DNA of 64,000 nt from assembly GCA_030704615.1 (NCBI GenBank), contig CM060731.1, forward strand, positions 84,610,756-84,674,755, read 5' to 3'. Source of the stretch: Takakia lepidozioides. Taxonomy: Eukaryota; Streptophyta; Takakiopsida; Takakiales; Takakiaceae. The notes beneath the pieces were generated by a model. The model made no database searches. It worked only from the letters and a program-made list of their open reading frames with translations, and was not told the origin of the DNA. Positions 36,050-47,781 of this stretch are shown here, piece by piece; position 1 is the stretch's first letter; each line of letters starts with the position of its first letter. A program made the position numbers and the translations under genes.

Positions 36050-37600
36050 TGTACAAAGTTTTCTAAATCTGCAGTTGGCAACTTTGCAAATTGCCATGAT
36101 ATGAAATGCTTATTTTAGGCTTTTAACCAGAGACGGCCTGAACATACAGTCACATTGAAATTCCTCCTGACACAAGTTTTCTGGATGTCATTCTTTGTTT
36201 GTTGGAGCATGGGTGAAAAGTAGAAGAAGTTTGTTCAATGGAACCCTGTAGCTTGTCACGCCAATCTGTTTGATCAGCACAAAATCCCGACTGGATGTTG
36301 CTATGGGTTGTGCTGGGCATTCTGCAACTTACATCTGTTTTGGATAGGTTGAATTCCTAATTGGCTCTTGTTCGAACAAGTTGTGGTTCTAGTCTATTAG
36401 TTCTGTAAATCTCAACCCAAAAGAGCTGGTTGTTCTTGGTTGTGTTAACCACTTGCATTTTCTTACTCCCAGAAGTGGGTGGATTGTTGTTTGTTGGCTT
36501 TGAAGGCATTGCCCTTCACTTCAAAGATCTTGGATCTGGTGTGCTTGCTGTTTACCAACATGCTGAGGAATTAGCATGTGAAATACATGAAACCATTGAT
36601 GAAGCAAGCACGCTGATTCAAGCAAGGAATTGCAAAAGAGCATGCACCGCCCAGAAAATATTGACTTCCAACAGTTTGACACTTAAGTTTCAAGCTGGAT
36701 ACCTTATGCTGTTTGTCATAGTGATTATAAGTTGAGCCACATCCACTGACTGAACGTGTGCCCATGGCATGATCAGGTTTCCCACTAGTGGACAGCTATC
36801 CCTGAGAAGGATACATTTTGAAACTCAGCATCACGTCCAATTCCATGAATCTACTAATTTTTTTTCGTCTCTGAAGGAGTTATACTCACCTACAAAATAG
36901 ATTAATCTCCAGACAATCTACACTTTGCTGTAAGGTCGCACCGACCCAAGTAATCTGCCAGAGGGTTGGCAATTTTATGCATGAGGGGAATTGAACTCCG
37001 AAACCCTTTCTGTACATCAAATGCTTCATCTTGATGGAACAAGGTAGCAATGCTACCAAGAAAAGCTATGATGCTGACACACAGGGATTAGAGAAAGTGA
37101 CTGGTCCGACCCTTTCTGTACATCAAACTGCTTCATCTTGATGGAACAAGGTAGCAATGCTACAAAGAAAACCTATGAGTCTGACAAACAAGGATTAGAC
37201 AGTGACTGGTCCGACTGCCCGTGAATATTTTGACACTGGTAATCACAAAGACAAGTTGTGATCACAAAGGCAAGTTTCTTTATTGAACGTTGACTGTTCA
37301 GACTCCAAGTCCTGGGACTGTCAACTGGAGCTTCACCAAACCATGTATTTGCTTGCACCTCTCAACACTAAGCTGGTCAGTATGCATGCAGTAAACTTGA
37401 CTTAAGGTAGAAAGTTAGGTCCATCTATGTACATTGCCCAGTACTAGTCAGCAGCTAGCACCAGTATATACTGTGGTTTTACCTGAACTCCATTTGTCAA
37501 TGTAAAGTTTGTACTGTCAAAAGGTATGGCAACCTTTGCTGCATTAGACATGGAATTCTTACTAGCTTATGATTTTAATACACTAGAGCTCAGATACCCA
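36050..37600. other. Intergenic between convergent genes
   Basis: Holds the 3' flanks of the plus-strand At1g27850-like gene and the minus-strand DUF641 gene. A 101-codon frame at 36430-36735 has no recognisable domain and is not annotated. Confidence 0.45.
36890..37215 (-). repeat. SINE-like segment with box-B-like motif and tandem duplication
   Basis: On the minus strand GTTTCGGAGTTCAATTCCCC resembles the T-arm/box B of a tRNA-derived SINE. Immediately beside it a unit of about 105 bp (CTTTCTGTACATCAAATGC ... GATTAGA..GTGACTGGTCCGAC on plus) is tandemly duplicated at about 37002-37106 and 37109-37211. A box A is not clear. Confidence 0.45.
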
Positions 37601-37613
37601 GCCGACCTGTCCC

Positions 37614-40600
37614 TCAATTATAATTCCTGCCACAAAATACACGACATTTCAATATTTGATGATTAACAAAGAAGCCTGGGCTTACCATTATTGAAATCTT
37701 AGAGCCCGCGTGTACTTCTCCCTTAGGGGCATCCACCAGCTCCATGTAGGTGGGATCAAAATTTTCCGCGGGTGGGACACGAAAGATTCTCACTGTGGGG
37801 TCAAATGAAAAGGCTAAGTAGTGGACAAGCCACACAGATTTGACCGCATCAAAAAAAGCCGAGATTAGTGACTCTGGCATGTCAGTTTCACCAAGCTCCC
37901 CCAGAATTGACTCCATTCTTATGACAAAGAATCTATGGAAGCTTGTATTCACAATCACCCCTTGCAGCTTGCCTAGTGACTTCTCTATAACAGACCAACC
38001 TTGTTTCTTCAAATCTTCAAATGCTTGGAAGGATGTCCTCTGCAGTAAACCGGGTTCTAGTATTGTTGCTCCTCTGGCTTCAAAGTTGACATTCTCAAAG
38101 CCCTGGAACATAATCTGGGTGATGAAGGCTTCGAAGTACAGTATTCTTACACATTTGGGAAGGCGGGTAACTGATCTTCCAACCTTATGTTCCTCCAAAA
38201 GAGTGGAAATCAATTGAGTTGTAGAGCCCCCTACCTCCTTTACATGAACACAAATGCTCCTCACAAGTTTCTCTAGGCAGAATTTGGCGGTCTCGAAGGT
38301 CTTAAGGAAAAGCTGCGGTGTGACCTCTGGATGCACAGGAAATCCGAGACTAGCCTCGGCATCAGGCTTGTCTGTGCCTTCTCTCTGTCCGCTATAGCTC
38401 CCATACTGTGCTCGTTCTTGCTGATATGTAGTGTCCCTGCTTTGGCTCTGATGTAAACTGACTTGATGCTGCAGACCTTGACAATGCTCTTGCAACTGGT
38501 TGAAATTTTCCTTCAGGATTTCCACAGTTGATCGTAATGCCTGCACTTCATGCACAGCTGCTGCCCTCTTCTTGTTAGCTTGCTCCAGTTTATATCGGAG
38601 ATTTTTTATTGTAAAATCCAAGATTTTAATGCTGTCTTTATCTGCTTTTAGACTTCCACTGTCGGAAGTTTGATCTGAATTCAACACCTTCTTTTTGCCC
38701 CAAGGCAAAAAACTGAAAGGCCTACTAGACAGAGATGATCGTGGTTGCTCTTTCACCTCCTGCACTTGCTGTCGAGATGGAATATCAGGCGAATTGGAGA
38801 GAGAGCCTACCACCAACGAACAAGAATATTAGAGAATATCGAGTGCAAGATTACTAATCTTGCACTAGTAATCTTGCACTCGAAGAACTTCACAGTTGAC
38901 CTTCAATTCTCAGATGTAGCAGTGTCAAATCAAAAACCACTGGAAGAACCTTTGTGGTAGTCAAAAAACAAATGCGAGTAATATCAGGTGATAGGGGCGC
39001 AACCGTGAAATGCCCCCTCACAAATCTGCTTCAAGCTCAAACTTACTGATAAATCAGGAGACAACTAGCCATTAAATGATTCCTTAAAACAGGCGATAAG
39101 GAACACTCCCATTTCCGCGCAACATTGAGCATTATTTATCTCAGAATAAAACAAGCAATCTTATAAATTATATGACATGGAAATACCGGCTGGAATGCTC
39201 CCCGGCTCATGACATTGTTGTCAACACTAATTACCCTCAAAATACGTGAATATTCGATGACAGGGTCACAAAGTCGACAAGATGAAGATGATGAAGTGTG
39301 TCGAGCTTGTCAAGAGCTGAGTTAGAAATGAACTACCTGTTGTGCACTTGTCTTTGTCGCCAGCTACCATGGACTGACCCCCCGAGCAGCCTGTCCAGGT
39401 GGTGTGGGGTGCTGAATCACTGCAGGCCGTTACTTCCCCTCTGCTTTGGATGTCTCTTGCAAAACCCACCATTGCATTTCGAGCATCTGAACCGAGTCTC
39501 AACAACACTGGCGATTTTTCCAGCAGCCGCTTTTTCACAGACACTCCCAGTGATGGCTCCTTTCCTGAGAGCAAGCTGGCAGTGGGCACAGGTGGATTCC
39601 TGGAACTTTTGATTGATTTCATGGATTTTGGGCTCAATCCACCCAACTGAGTGGTGCTTGGGCCTAATCCACTCCGTGGAGCAGTGTTTGGACTCAGGAT
39701 ATCACCTTCGATATAAAGGGATTGTAGGCTGGCATTCCTTGGGCTATTGCCATTGACTGGAACATGCACATCCTGCATGGGGCATGTATCCTTGTCATTA
39801 TCATTCCAGATGCTGCCAGATTCGATTCTATGGTGCTTCATCTTATCATGCCCTGTCTGACTCACCTCACTGTTACCTAGCACAAAAACTGGCTCCCTGT
39901 AGCTCTGCACAACCACTCATTACATCACCATGTACAGAGCTTTCAACAATGAACATGTACAGAGCCCTAAATGACATTTGATGACACATCAAATTGTCGT
40001 CAAATGTTACAGAAAGATACAAAAGTGCAGTCAATTGATACCTTGAGAGCGTGGCCTTTTGAAGTTTTAGGTTCAACTTCGAGAAGACTCATAAGATGTG
40101 CTCTGGGACCAAAATGCTGGAACACTAAAAGCAGGATATTACTGCCTGTCATAATCTTCCAGACCTTAAATTAGGGTCTTTGATAATGCCTTGGTATTAA
40201 ATTCGTAAACATGTTGAATTGGCGCTTTAGACTTTTTCCCAGACAGTGTGATGAACTCGCAGTCATAGTTGCTCACAAGATACCTTCAGGTTTTAGCTAA
40301 AAACTTCTATATAAAGAGGTGATTCGTGTGGCCTTGGCCTCCACAAGGACTGCACCACCTTCTGCCATTATTTTTTCCTGTACTGTTCTCATTCCATATA
40401 GTCCTCCTGGGGGTCTGCTGGCCGAACAAGAAGAACCATGAATTGCAGAAGCCCGCAGGGTCCTCTCGTAAAAACGTTGTTCCCATGCAAGGTATAACTA
40501 GTTGTAGTTACATCGCGCCCAGAGATGGCCATCGTCAGCACCAGAGTCAGAACACTCTGAGAAATGCTGAACTCTTGACAGACTCCAGATTTCGCAAGTG

Positions 40601-41142
40601 TGGCTTCGTTGGCAAGCTTGCTAAGCTTTTCGGTGCGCTCAATATTGTATTCTCTTCAGATTTCGTGCTATCGAACGCTAAGGGAGAACGGAGATGTTGA
40701 GTCCAAATGTAGAGAGAAATAAACAATTATCGGACGACACTATGGAAATCAGAGGCAAATAGAAGGTAGTAGGATTCTCTGCACATACTTGAACGAATTC
40801 AGACAGAGTAGATTACAGGAACTCTGAAGAGAAGAGAAGAAGAAGAGAAGGCGAAGTCTATTTAGAAGAAAGAGACGGCGAAATCAATTTGGCGAAAGAA
40901 CTGATGATGGGAAAAACAGAAAAACACCAGGGCAGAAAGAGTACCGATTTGAAGATGGGGTACTCGGTGCGTGCTGGGGCACGGCCTACATGGTGTTGGG
41001 TCGGAGGTGCAGAGCTCTGTAAATCCAATCTTGCCACCTGCGCTCGAAGCACTGCGCTCTGCTGCTGCAAAGCGGCCACCTGCTCCCTGGTGAGCTTCCC
41101 GAGCGAATCCTGGGACTTCTCTTCTGGTGAAGCTCGCACCAT
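37614..41142 (-). CDS. DUF641/GIL1-IRKI family coiled-coil protein
   Basis: Three exons close in phase to a 652-aa protein: 41142-40945, 39904-39337 and 38806-37614. The N-terminal exon has a short heptad segment (LTREQVAALQQQSAVLRAQV). Exon 2 is Ser/Pro-rich and disordered. Exon 3 has a coiled coil (about residues 315-372), then the globular C-terminal region: VTPQLFLKTFETAKFCLEKL, MFQGFENVNFEARGA, FFDAVKSVWLVHYLAFSFDP, and a PGFF..HQILKCRVF end. This order is that of the plant family that includes GRAVITROPIC IN THE LIGHT 1 and IRK-interacting protein, which act in light/gravity and receptor-kinase responses. The biochemical role is unknown. The ATG at 41142 is the first good start; an in-frame GTG at 41220 would add 26 residues. 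A potential 59-nt intron (37685-37627) would replace the last residues by Glu-Leu-stop, but the unspliced end matches the family better. Confidence 0.85.
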
Positions 41143-41229
41143 ATTCCTCAGACCTTGCAAGATCCCGCACACGAGCTGGCGAGGTGGAGAAGACGAGATA
41201 TGTTGGTGAGCTCCATGCACGGAGCCACC

Positions 41230-42650
41230 TTGTTATCAGAGTCGTCGCCTGCTTTATCACCGTGCTAATTTGGGTGCTCCCTACTTATGAGCTTGTCCTT
41301 CATTTTCACATCATTTCAGACTGTTCCAAGCACATCATGATCATGTGATGATCACGCTTCCTACATCTATAGAATCATGCCTGCGAAGCTGATCGGCTAT
41401 TTAGCATCTCCAAGTTTTATCTTTGACAAAGTTAGTGCCAACCCAAGCGGGGAAGTTTGCCCCACCACCATACGGACCATGGAGCATTGATTCTTCAGTT
41501 TAGAGTGCGTGGGAAGCTGCACCAAATATGCATTTTAATCATCAACCCTAGACCACAACAGTAGTGCTGTCTCGGAGCACCAACTCGCAAAATCAAACAT
41601 GTGGGACTGTAAGCTATGTTCTATCATCTACGACCCCCGACAAATCAACCACTAGTGGTTGTAGATGATTTGTTGAGGGTTGATTTTGTGGGCAAACGGT
41701 ATGCATAGGGGTACCAAATGCCCCCCTCTTCATCCCACTTGTTCAGAAAATATTCTCTAATAGATTCTTAGATCCTTTAAAATTATGCTTAGATGCTTTC
41801 ATTTATTTATTTATTTTTGGAAACAGGAACTGGCCCTGATAAATTTATTCTTCACCAAGTGCATCAATATATGAAGCAAGCCATATCTAATAAAATATTT
41901 TCCACAGAGCCTACAACCAGATTTAAACCAGAGACCTTTGCCTTAATATCTCTCCCGTCGAGGCTCCAACCATTGTCCCAGGAATGCCCACTTTGCCATT
42001 TTTGCTATTTTTTGTGACGACCAAAAGTACTTGGAATTCCACATCTCCCACATCGCGGGTCCAAAAATCATGAGACCAAGCCCGTGCACCCCTCCTCGTC
42101 GAGGGCTTTCCAACGGTACCAAGCACCAGGGATGGGACCTTGCGGTTTGGGACATCTCAACGTGACAAAACAAACAAAACAAAACAAACGTCTGAATTCA
42201 TATATTGATATTCATTCTTACATGCACTTGCTATTATTATATAGATCATTTATGTGTATCCCATGAATTCAAGAAGATTATGAGTAACCTATGCATAGGA
42301 TGGGCAATTTGTAAAGATATATAATGCTTATATTTCTGTACTTAAATAAATAATGAACTAACTTATTTCGAAGGATATGTCACTTATAAAATGTTTATAA
42401 TAAAGTTCCCCAGGGCTACAATCCCCCTGTTTATTTTTTAAGAAAATGTTTGAAATATTATATTCGTAAAACTTGGGATGTTTTGTCGCCAATGGGCTCA
42501 CGCGTGCACATTGAAGACGCTATTATCTTAAAATGAGAGGCTTATTATACATGCAATACAATAGTTTCAGTTAAGAATCACATGGATATGATAGATCAAA
42601 TATAAAATATTATATAGCATCATTCATAAATACATACAAGACTTAACAAT
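41230..42650. other. Upstream flank of the DUF641 gene, no further gene
   Basis: Includes the likely DUF641 promoter, the second copy of the 27.65-kb repeat (41610-41805) and an LTR-like AT-rich stretch. The sequence at 41990-42175 (CACATCTCCCACATCGCGGG, GGGACATCTCAACGTGAC) has the flavour of a plant LTR edge, but I found no partner. Confidence 0.4.
41610..41805 (-). repeat. Dispersed repeat, copy 2 of an inverted pair
   Basis: Reverse-complement match to 27645-27835, including AACCACTAGTGGTTGTAGAT and AGAATATTCTCTAATAGATT blocks. The pair brackets the two host genes at 28.5-41.1 kb. Confidence 0.65.
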
Positions 42651-42673
42651 TCAATTTTATTTTTACAATGTAG

Positions 42674-43320
42674 ATGTACCCCACAAACAAGCATCTTCCT
42701 CTCTTAGCCACACCAAACTACATATTCAAAAATGGAGACAATCCACAGTACTTCACCACAAACTATCCAACCACTTATGGCACACAAAAGCCGCTTCTGA
42801 TGCCCAAATACGCTAAACACTTAAATTCAGATACGCCTAGTACATGGGCCACCAGCGTAAGCACAACTTCTGGCCAAACCTATATCCATCCCCGAATTAC
42901 CCACTCTGCTCCCACATTCATGCAACCCGTGACACCTGGCCCCATCTTCTCAGCAAATGTCCCCATCCCGTCATCCACAGGCTTCATATTGCTCGGCATA
43001 ACCATGTCGTCTGGCGTATCCACAAACTTCTATCGCGCCGTAATGATACCAGATGGTTCTCACTTATTAATACTGGCACATATCAAGACCGACCCCCCGA
43101 TCACACGGTGCCGGACTGGCTACTTCCCTATGTATGTCAACCATGCGCATCTTGTACTTGCCCAGCTAGACTCTGCCCTGACATTATGTTGGTCCAGGGA
43201 CTCCCCATAAACGCTCCCCCACTCATCGACCCGACCCAAGCACTCACCATACACTTCATTGAATTCACCTATTGCCATGACCGCTTTCCCGGCACCTCCA
43301 CTTTCGAAAAATGATAGAAA
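42674..43320 (+). pseudogene. Retroelement C-terminal fragment, copy 1
   Basis: Two frames carry the recognisable parts: HTVPDWLLPYVCQPCASCTC, and IHFIEFTYCHDRFPGTSTFE. The second motif (F.E..YCHDR.P) recurs at 43.8 kb. The ending resembles the C-terminal block of certain non-seed-plant and algal reverse-transcriptase ORFs, recalled from memory. Frame shifts at about 42840 and 43315 show it is dead. Confidence 0.45.
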
Positions 43321-43721
43321 TACACACCACTCATCTTGGCCATCCGCCGTCGCGGCTGGAACACAGGCTTGGGGGGGTCACTCCCCGTATTTTCAAAACC
43401 ACGTGAGAACAAATATAGGGTGCAATTTTTTTTTTGAGGTAAATTTTAGAAAAGTTTTGCTTAGAAAATATGTTAAGGCAATATCCTTTCACCCAGTTTT
43501 TTTTTTTTAAGTGTCACAAAAAATCCAAACTTTTACTTAAATAGTTAATGTATAAAGGATTTTATCTATAGTATAATGTATCCATCTTTATGAAGTTTCT
43601 CATATTTCATCCAGCTCTAATCCATCAGGATGAAATCAGGTAGAGGTCACCTGAAGTTCAAATATGATTCCAGCGATACACAGTGGATTGATATTTTGTT
43701 CCATCATGGCTGTTTTCATGC

Positions 43722-44090
43722 ATGTGCACTTCCCAAACATGCACATGTCCAGCTAGACTCTGCCCAGATATTCTACTGGTGCAGGGTCTACTCATGACTA
43801 CCCTACCTCCTACCACACCATCCCCATCCCTCACTATCCACTTTATCGAATTCACATACTGTCATGACCGCTATCCACAAGACTTTATCCTGGAAAAACG
43901 GCTGAAATACGCTCTACTTATCATCGCTATACGCCGACGAGGATGGCGCACCGGTCCTCTAACCGTCATCACGACAGGTACTAGAGGCGGCATACACAAC
44001 GCCAGCAAGGTGAAGTGGCTCTTATTACACCAGCTTCGGCCGAAGTCTTCTCTCTCTCTCTCTCTCTCTCTCTGGATTGATATTGATACC
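43722..44090 (+). pseudogene. Retroelement C-terminal fragment, copy 2
   Basis: Peptide CTCPARLCPDILLVQGLL, then TIHFIEFTYCHDRYPQDFI, then EKRLKYALLIIAIRRRGW and PLTVITTGTRGGIHNAS. The KY..LI.AIR.RGW...PL.VIT.G.RG.IH pattern matches the retroelement class above. It ends beside a CT-repeat preceded by CAGCTTCGGCCGAAG. Confidence 0.5.
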
Positions 44091-44455
44091 ATAATCTCAA
44101 CAGTAACTATGGCATTTGAACCATCTCAAAACTTGTACTTTTAGATCCAAGTGATGTTGCGGCTTTGAATGAGTTCGTGGCTAATGAAGATTAACCTTTT
44201 TCTTGGGTCTGGCATTTGACTTATGTTATATGGAATGTACTTGTTTGTGTACATGCTTTGAAATTTTGCAATTATTTAAAATGACAATTTAAAATATGAT
44301 CTAATTAATTGTTGCAAAAGAAAATTGTAAAGAAAAATAGGGTGTTAAAAACAAAGGGTTTTACAATATTACCTAAAGATAGGGTGGAAAAAAATGCAAA
44401 ATTTTAAAAATATACCTTTGTACGCACGTGATATGAAAAAATACATATAGTGAAA

Positions 44456-44475
44456 CCCCCCCCCCCCCCCCCCCC
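44456..44475. repeat. Poly-C tract of about 20 bases
   Basis: An uninterrupted C homopolymer. It marks the left edge of the third fragment copy. Length may be affected by sequencing error. Confidence 0.8.
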
Positions 44476-44529
44476 TTAACACGGGCCCACTTAACTTTAA
44501 TTCAAAGGAACCAACTCACTTTCTGCCCC

Positions 44530-44950
44530 GGGAACTCGCCCTTCGCAAGAGGCAGAGTTACCGTCATCACTGTCGACACCAAAGGCGGCATCCATAACGC
44601 CAACATCTTTGCACTTCAAAACAATTTTAAACTCTCCATCACCTCTATACATAAATGCTTTAAAGCCATACACCTCACAGCGCTTCGTTCTCTTACGGCT
44701 ATCATCACAAACAAACGACAACTATAAACCCCCCCCTGCTTCCTCGGCACCTTGGGGGCCTCGGATACCCAATGGGTACCCATGTGTACCCAGTGGTACC
44801 CTTTGCCCCACAGGTACCTTCCTCTCGTCGGTTACATGGTGTCCCCTGGATACTGGTTTCTTGTTCACATAGGACCCACCCTTGAAAAGAGGCAGTAGCC
44901 GCAAGCCAAGTGGCTCTTAGTTACGCCGGCTTCGGCCGGATTCATCTCTC
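44530..44950 (+). pseudogene. Retroelement C-terminal fragment, copy 3
   Basis: Peptide RVTVITVDTKGGIHNANI, then LSITSIHKCFKAIHLTALR, then LTAIITNKRQL. It continues the frame that is cut short in copy 2 and would complete the C-terminus of the same protein. It ends with CCAAGTGGCTCTTAGTTACG and a GGCTTCGGCC word plus CT-repeat, like copy 2. Confidence 0.5.
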
Positions 44951-45564
44951 TCTCTACATGTACCCCCCAATATTATGTAGGTCTCATATAACCAATAAGA
45001 CCTTATATATAACCTCTTATGGCATAGGTTGTCAGATTTGCAGACGTTGTATACATGTATATTAATATATTTATGTAATTATACATACAATTATCACGAA
45101 CAGAAATATTGTCACTTGTAAATATTGATAATCTTTCTAAATAGATATATATATATTTGTGCACATACGTTGTACTTCTCGAAGAATTGGTGATCTTGCA
45201 GACTTTCAGTGAATCGCGAAGATGATGAATTACTCGTATGCTCTTCAAAACATAATGTCCAAGTAACTGACCCTGGAGTAAGATGCTGAAAGTATCCAAT
45301 TGGGGAGTAAGTATGCTGCTCGTTTGCTTCTGGAGAGTGGCTCGGTGGCGAATACGTTGATGGAGAAAGTGATGTTTTCTGCGAAATCTTCAAGGAAATA
45401 GTGTCGGGTGACCAGTCGAGGTTCATCTGTGACGGGTTGTGGTACTTCTGACGATTTACTGTAAAGCACTCGTAAACTGAGAACCAACTAAATAATCTCC
45501 AACTGACTAACCACCAATTAACTGATTGGAGTTGTCACAAGCAATGTCAAAAATCCTATTTACT

Positions 45565-46010
45565 GTTAGGTGTTTGATGTTATTGTTGTTCATGTAGCTG
45601 AATTGTATAGAAGTCGTTTTGCTATTCTCATGCGAACAGTATCAGGTCCCCAGAGACTGTCATATTCAGACTCTCGTATCAGCCACGGCCCACCATCGTT
45701 GACCAATATAAAACCATCAGCTGCATGTCAGCTGAGAACTAGATCTTCGATTCATTGTATGCGACTCCAGAGAAATACCCTAGCCCACAAGTAGTTGGCC
45801 AGCAGCTTGAGATATTTCTCTGGGCTGTGATTGAATGAACTGGAGATTTCATTCTTAGCTGATGGTGTCATGTAGGTGGTGCATGATTCCGATTTTGGAA
45901 TATGGCAGTCTCAGTGGACCTGATGTTGTTGGAATGGGAATAGCAAAAAGACTCCTATAGAAATCAGCTACATGAACATACGCAGTATCAAGCACCTTGA
46001 AGTACGTATG
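45565..46010. repeat. Inverted repeat of about 110 bp arms with coding-like similarity
   Basis: The plus-strand peptide VHVAELYRSRFAI at 45590-45640 and the minus-strand peptide VHVADFYRSLFAI at about 45990-45940 are encoded by inverted copies of one sequence, similar over roughly 110 bp (GTTCATGTAGCTGA..T.TATAG.AGTC). I do not recognise the peptide. The arms may be two facing fragments of one gene. Confidence 0.65.
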
Positions 46011-46195
46011 ATTGTTGAGATTGTTTGCACAGATTGTTAGCGACGGTGTTCCTCCTTTGGCGTCCAGTCCACATGAAAACGACAAGAATGTCGCTGGAGA
46101 TTGACGTTCAATTTGCCTCCTCGTAACACCATTTTGGTGTGCAATGATGGACATCAGAACAGGTCAGCTCTTAGAAAAGCACGCGTGATTGCGCG

Positions 46196-46970
46196 ATGTT
46201 AATCGTTGGTGTTCCTCAAAAGAATAATGGATCTCCAAACGAAGGATATAGGAACCAAAAAATACACCACGAGGATGCTATCAATTGTTGGAGATCGGAT
46301 TATGCAAGCAGGGAGAATGACTTCAAACAACTTAAAGACTATAAGATACTTGAACAATCCGCCAGAGAACAAGTGACACCATCAGCCTCGATGATTTGAA
46401 TGCGTGTTCTAAAACACATCAATGAATCATCCAGGATGATGGTGTGAAATATTCCGGGACGGATTATCCGAATACCTTGAGTTCCCTCGCTGTAACTGAC
46501 CTGAAGTAACTCACTATGCCTGCAGAATCATCACATCTTCAAATGACAGCATTTTCGTTGTTGAATGCGTGAGCATAGAAAAAACATCACCCCGACCAAT
46601 CACATGTGGCACTGTTGAGGTAATATAACACTTTGGTAGTCGGCTGGAGAACCAGGACGATGCTGAAGTCCGCTTTTCGAACCACGAGTGATCACGCGAC
46701 AGATCTCTGCCTCTACCACCATTGAGAACCACAACGAGCCGAGTGCATCCAGATTTCAATCAACCACAAGGCGGCCATCAGTTCGTCAGGGAAGGAATTT
46801 CGAAGCCGCCAAAATTACTTCAATCCATTTGAAGAGAGATTTTAACATAGCTTCACAATCCGCTCAGGAACAAATGAGACGACCATCGTGGGAGCTTGAA
46901 TTACGAGATAGGAACCCGAATTCAGTCATAGACGATGATCATGTCACTTGTTCCCCATCGTAATATGAAA
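46196..46970 (+). other. Two related short frames of unknown kind
   Basis: Peptides ending KILEQSAREQVTPSASM (46196-46399) and NIASQSAQEQMRRPSWELE (46688-46963) resemble each other. They follow palindrome copies 1 and 2 respectively, suggesting a tandemly duplicated unit of about 500 bp. No domain recognised. Confidence 0.35.
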
Positions 46971-47781
46971 ACATCAGAAAATTTCTTCTCCTCCAACCTC
47001 CTCCAGCCTCCAGCATGATCTGTTATTGCTTAAACTGACAATGAAGTCAACTTGTTTTGATAACATCTGATGGCACTGCTGATCCATGCTAGCTCTACAA
47101 GAGGATATATGAAGGAACCACCCGCGATCGCGCGTGATTTCTCTCAAACTTCAATGACTAACATTACAGCCGAAAGGATCTGGCATAACATTCACAAATT
47201 TAAATAACGTATGTGTGTAATGAACAGGCCGGCCATATGCTTCCCAAACGGTGCATATGTTCGAGATCGCCGTCGGTTACCACTGATGGCGGAATTCTGT
47301 GCACCCGAGGAGATGGATACAGTGGGAGATTGATGTAAGATATGACCAGACACCTCACTAGTAGTTGTACTTGATGACCTTGACAAATGTAAAGCCTCGC
47401 GGTCCCTCCGCTCAGCCTTACATTGTCGTTCCTCTTTCTTCTCCTATCGAATTTGATTTTGAACTTGACACTGGAATATAACTGTGTGGAGAAAGCACAG
47501 AAGGGAATTGTTAAAGAAAATACAAAGATCATTGAAATATCATTGATCTCACAAAAGTCATGTGAAGTCAACAAACGAAAATGTACAAATGGAGGTTGAA
47601 GTAAAGCTGATGGACTACACACAAAATAGGGCAATGTTAAACTACATACCCAGATAATCGGGATCTTTTTTGAGGGGGGTGCCAAACAGAAGCATCAATA
47701 AATCTTCCAAACCAGGACTAGTAGACATGATTTCGACCTATCGGAGGGTAGGAAGATTTGCAGGAGTTCTTGCCGACGTAA

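Noticed and set aside
36430-36735. 101-codon plus-strand frame between the two convergent genes
   Set aside because: No domain, no splice or context support; hydrophobic ends are from T-rich DNA.
40862-41260. 132-codon alternative frame over DUF641 exon 1
   Set aside because: Choosing this frame breaks the phase with exon 2, while the selected frame gives a clean junction and a heptad pattern.
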